Assembly: GCA_902781745.1 (NCBI GenBank)
Contig: CACZKM010000020.1
Location: 1 to 51,057 of the forward strand
DNA length: 51,057 bases
Source: Oscillospiraceae bacterium
GTDB taxonomy: Bacteria; Bacillota; Clostridia; Oscillospirales; Oscillospiraceae
Direction of reading: 5' to 3'
Part shown: one piece after another, positions 49,578-51,057 of the stretch
Layout: the number at the start of each line of letters is the position of its first letter
Numbering within the stretch: position 1 is the stretch's first letter
Notes under the pieces: model-generated
Seen by the model: only the letters and a program-made list of their open reading frames with translations
Database searches by the model: none
Told to the model about the DNA's origin: nothing
Translations under genes and position numbers: made by a program

Positions 49578-50855
49578 ATGAAAATCTCAACCGGAAACCT
49601 GCTGCACGCCTACGGCCCCCGTCCCGGGGACAATATGCACTACCCCTACAGCGTCCGCCTGGTGGTCCGCATGGCGGACCCGGTGGACGGCGGCTGTCTC
49701 CGCCGGGCCATGGAGCCCACGGCCAGGCGCTACCCCTACTACTGCCAAAAGCTCCGGCGGCAGGGGGAGGAGATCGTCCTGGAGCCCAACGACGCCCCGG
49801 TGCCGGTGACCGAGGGGGACGCGCCCCTCTGCCTGGGCAGCCCCGAGGCCAATGGGCACCTCTTCGCCGCGGCCTTCTCCGGGGACCGCATCTATTTTGA
49901 CATGTGGCACGGCTACGCCGACGGCGCCGGGATGTACAACGTCCTGCGCACCCTGCTCTACTACTACTGCAGGGAACGCTACGAGCCCGAGCTGGAGCCC
50001 GGGCCCATCCGGGTGCTGGGGGAGGAGATCGACCCGGCGGAGGCCGTGGACCCCATGGACGCCCTGCCCGACGTGGACCTGAGCAAGCTGCCCAAGGCGG
50101 AGCGGCCCCGGTCCTTCTCTCCCTATGACGCCGACGCCCTCACTCCCTGTCCCCGGAAGGTCTATGACATCCAGATCCCCGAGGCGCCCCTGCTGCGGTT
50201 CACCTCCGCCAACGACGCAAGCCCCGGCACCCTGGTCAACCTCTTCCTGGCCCGGGCCATCGACGGCCTCCATCCCCACAGGGACGATCCCATCGTCGGC
50301 GGCTATGTGATGAACGCCCGGCCCATGCTGGGGGCGCCCAAGTCCCCTGCCAACTGCGTCAGCTCTATGCAGCTGGAGTACAAGGACCGGATGAAGGGGA
50401 TGGACCTGACCACCCAGGCCACCATCTACCGGGGCATGACCTTCCTCCAGTCCGACGAGGAGCGGGTCCGGCGGACCCTTCTTATGGCCGCAGCCCGCTA
50501 CCGCATGGCGGCGGCCAACCCCACCCTGGCCGGGCGGCAGGAGGCCTTCTCCCAGTTTATGACCATGGGCGCGGGGGTCTATACCTTTACGGTCAGCTAC
50601 GTGGGGAAAGGCAATTACGGCGGCGCGGAGAAGTATATCCGGGAATTCTGGACCCACGTGCCCACCGCCATGCCGATACTCATCGAGGTGGCGGCCATCC
50701 ACGGGAACATCTTCCTCTCTCTCCACCAGCGGTTTGAGGAGGATCTCTATGTCCGGGCCTTCCTGCGGCAGTTCGAGGAAAACGGCATCCCCGCGAAGCT
50801 GGTCCACGTGAGCGCCGGGGAGCTGCCCGGCGTGGTCGATCTGGGGACGCTTTGA
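49578..50855 (+). CDS. HxxxD-motif acyltransferase / condensation-like protein
   Basis: 425 residues resembling the CoA-dependent acyltransferase superfamily (alcohol acetyltransferase, PapA and condensation-domain folds). The active-site motif HxxxDG is seen in DMWHGYADGAGMYNVLRTLL at about residues 110-129 (His-Gly-Tyr-Ala-Asp-Gly). The C-terminal half has the second chloramphenicol-acetyltransferase-like lobe (VNLFLARAIDGLHP, GGYVMNARPMLG). Donor and acceptor are unknown. ATG 49578 follows AAGGAGA; an open frame reaches back to 49410 across the promoter and is rejected. It has its own promoter and terminator, so a link with the neighbouring surface protein is not indicated. Confidence 0.82.
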   Translation: MKISTGNLLHAYGPRPGDNMHYPYSVRLVVRMADPVDGGCLRRAMEPTARRYPYYCQKLRRQGEEIVLEPNDAPVPVTEGDAPLCLGSPEANGHLFAAAFSGDRIYFDMWHGYADGAGMYNVLRTLLYYYCRERYEPELEPGPIRVLGEEIDPAEAVDPMDALPDVDLSKLPKAERPRSFSPYDADALTPCPRKVYDIQIPEAPLLRFTSANDASPGTLVNLFLARAIDGLHPHRDDPIVGGYVMNARPMLGAPKSPANCVSSMQLEYKDRMKGMDLTTQATIYRGMTFLQSDEERVRRTLLMAAARYRMAAANPTLAGRQEAFSQFMTMGAGVYTFTVSYVGKGNYGGAEKYIREFWTHVPTAMPILIEVAAIHGNIFLSLHQRFEEDLYVRAFLRQFEENGIPAKLVHVSAGELPGVVDLGTL

Positions 50856-50873
50856 TACGATCCGCGGGAATAC

Positions 50874-50911
50874 AAAGGCTCTTCCGTGCCGGAGCGCGGG
50901 AGAGCCTTTTT
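50874..50911 (+). terminator. Terminator of the acyltransferase-like gene
   Basis: AAAGGCTCT/AGAGCCTTT outer stem with a GC-rich inner part, followed by TTTTT. Confidence 0.85.
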
Positions 50912-50935
50912 CTGCGGGTCGAAGGGCAGGAGGGA

Positions 50936-50964
50936 TTGAAGCCCGGGGGGAAACGTGGTATAAT
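50936..50964 (+). promoter_or_regulatory. Promoter running out of the window through the right repeat
   Basis: TTGAAG, 17-base spacer, TATAAT with TGG before it. The -10 touches the first bases of the right-end repeat, so the downstream gene lies beyond the window. Confidence 0.6.
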
Positions 50965-51057
50965 ACTAATTATCGATTAAAATGTTTAAAAAACATTTTA
51001 ATCGCCCACGGCAGATTCTGCCGTGGGCTGCAAGCCAAAGGCTTGCAGGATTAGATA
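50962..51057. repeat. Right-end palindromic repeat
   Basis: Inverted copy of 1-97. It begins ATACTAATTATCGATT and contains the ATTAAAATGTTT, CCCACGGCAG and CTGCAAGCC palindromes before the window stops. The ATACTA start matches copy 2 and copy 1 of the modular repeat. Confidence 0.9.

Overview
The window reads as chromosome from a GC-rich, spore-forming gut Firmicute, most likely in the Oscillospiraceae (Flavonifractor/Oscillibacter-like relatives). The support is a SpoIVA gene, HPr kinase, GC-ending codon use, near-consensus SigA-type promoters, strong AGGAGG ribosome binding sites and 2-hydroxyacyl-CoA dehydratase genes of amino-acid fermenters. The exact genus is inference. Both window ends lie inside near-identical inverted copies of a roughly 96-bp palindromic repeat, so the window is probably a contig broken at repeats. 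The left copy cuts off the 5' end of a lactate/malate dehydrogenase gene.

Layout. 1-3 kb: truncated dehydrogenase and a Na+/phosphate cotransporter. 3-6 kb: an operon of a TIM-barrel-like protein, a VanW-family protein, a methyltransferase and a LUD-domain protein. 6-6.7 kb: first toxin-antitoxin (TA) pair. 6.7-8.3 kb: spoIVA. 8.3-11.2 kb: aromatic amino-acid operon pheA, aroE-aroK fusion, aroQ. 11.2-11.4 kb: candidate small RNA on the minus strand. 11.7-17.2 kb: peptide ABC transporter operon, with two repeats lying between the binding-protein gene and the permeases. 17.2-18.3 kb: second TA pair (YafQ/DinJ) and a CBS-domain protein. 18.4-18.7 kb: a compact convergent unit with a 30-codon ORF that looks like a type I toxin-antitoxin locus. 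18.7-22.7 kb: queG, pnp, a hairpin-rich spacer and rpsO. 22.9-23.9 kb: small membrane protein, palindromic repeat and a third TA pair (YoeB type). 24-27 kb: 2-hydroxyacyl-CoA dehydratase subunit followed by a second subunit fused to its ATP-dependent activator. 27.1-31.4 kb, minus strand: SWIM protein, phosphohexomutase, rlmH, murA. 32.2-33.2 kb: hprK. 33.6-49.4 kb: one 15.8-kb gene for a 5264-residue secreted surface protein. 49.6-50.9 kb: HxxxD acyltransferase-like protein.

The conserved genes are housekeeping: cell wall, ribosome, RNA decay, shikimate pathway, catabolite control, sporulation. The accessory content is in three forms: small defence/stability loci (three type II TA pairs plus the type I-like unit), modular hairpin repeats in intergenic gaps, and the giant adhesin. 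The adhesin is built from five beta-helix modules, five SpaA-like domains, Cna-B-like domains, four tandem repeats of a DUF5979-like fold and an InlB-type repeat. It has a signal peptide but no recognisable LPXTG anchor. Its central beta-helices carry a Cys-rich version of the GGA(I/V)...FxxC repeat that recalls chlamydial polymorphic membrane proteins.

No tRNA, rRNA, CRISPR array, insertion-sequence transposase or phage gene was recognised.
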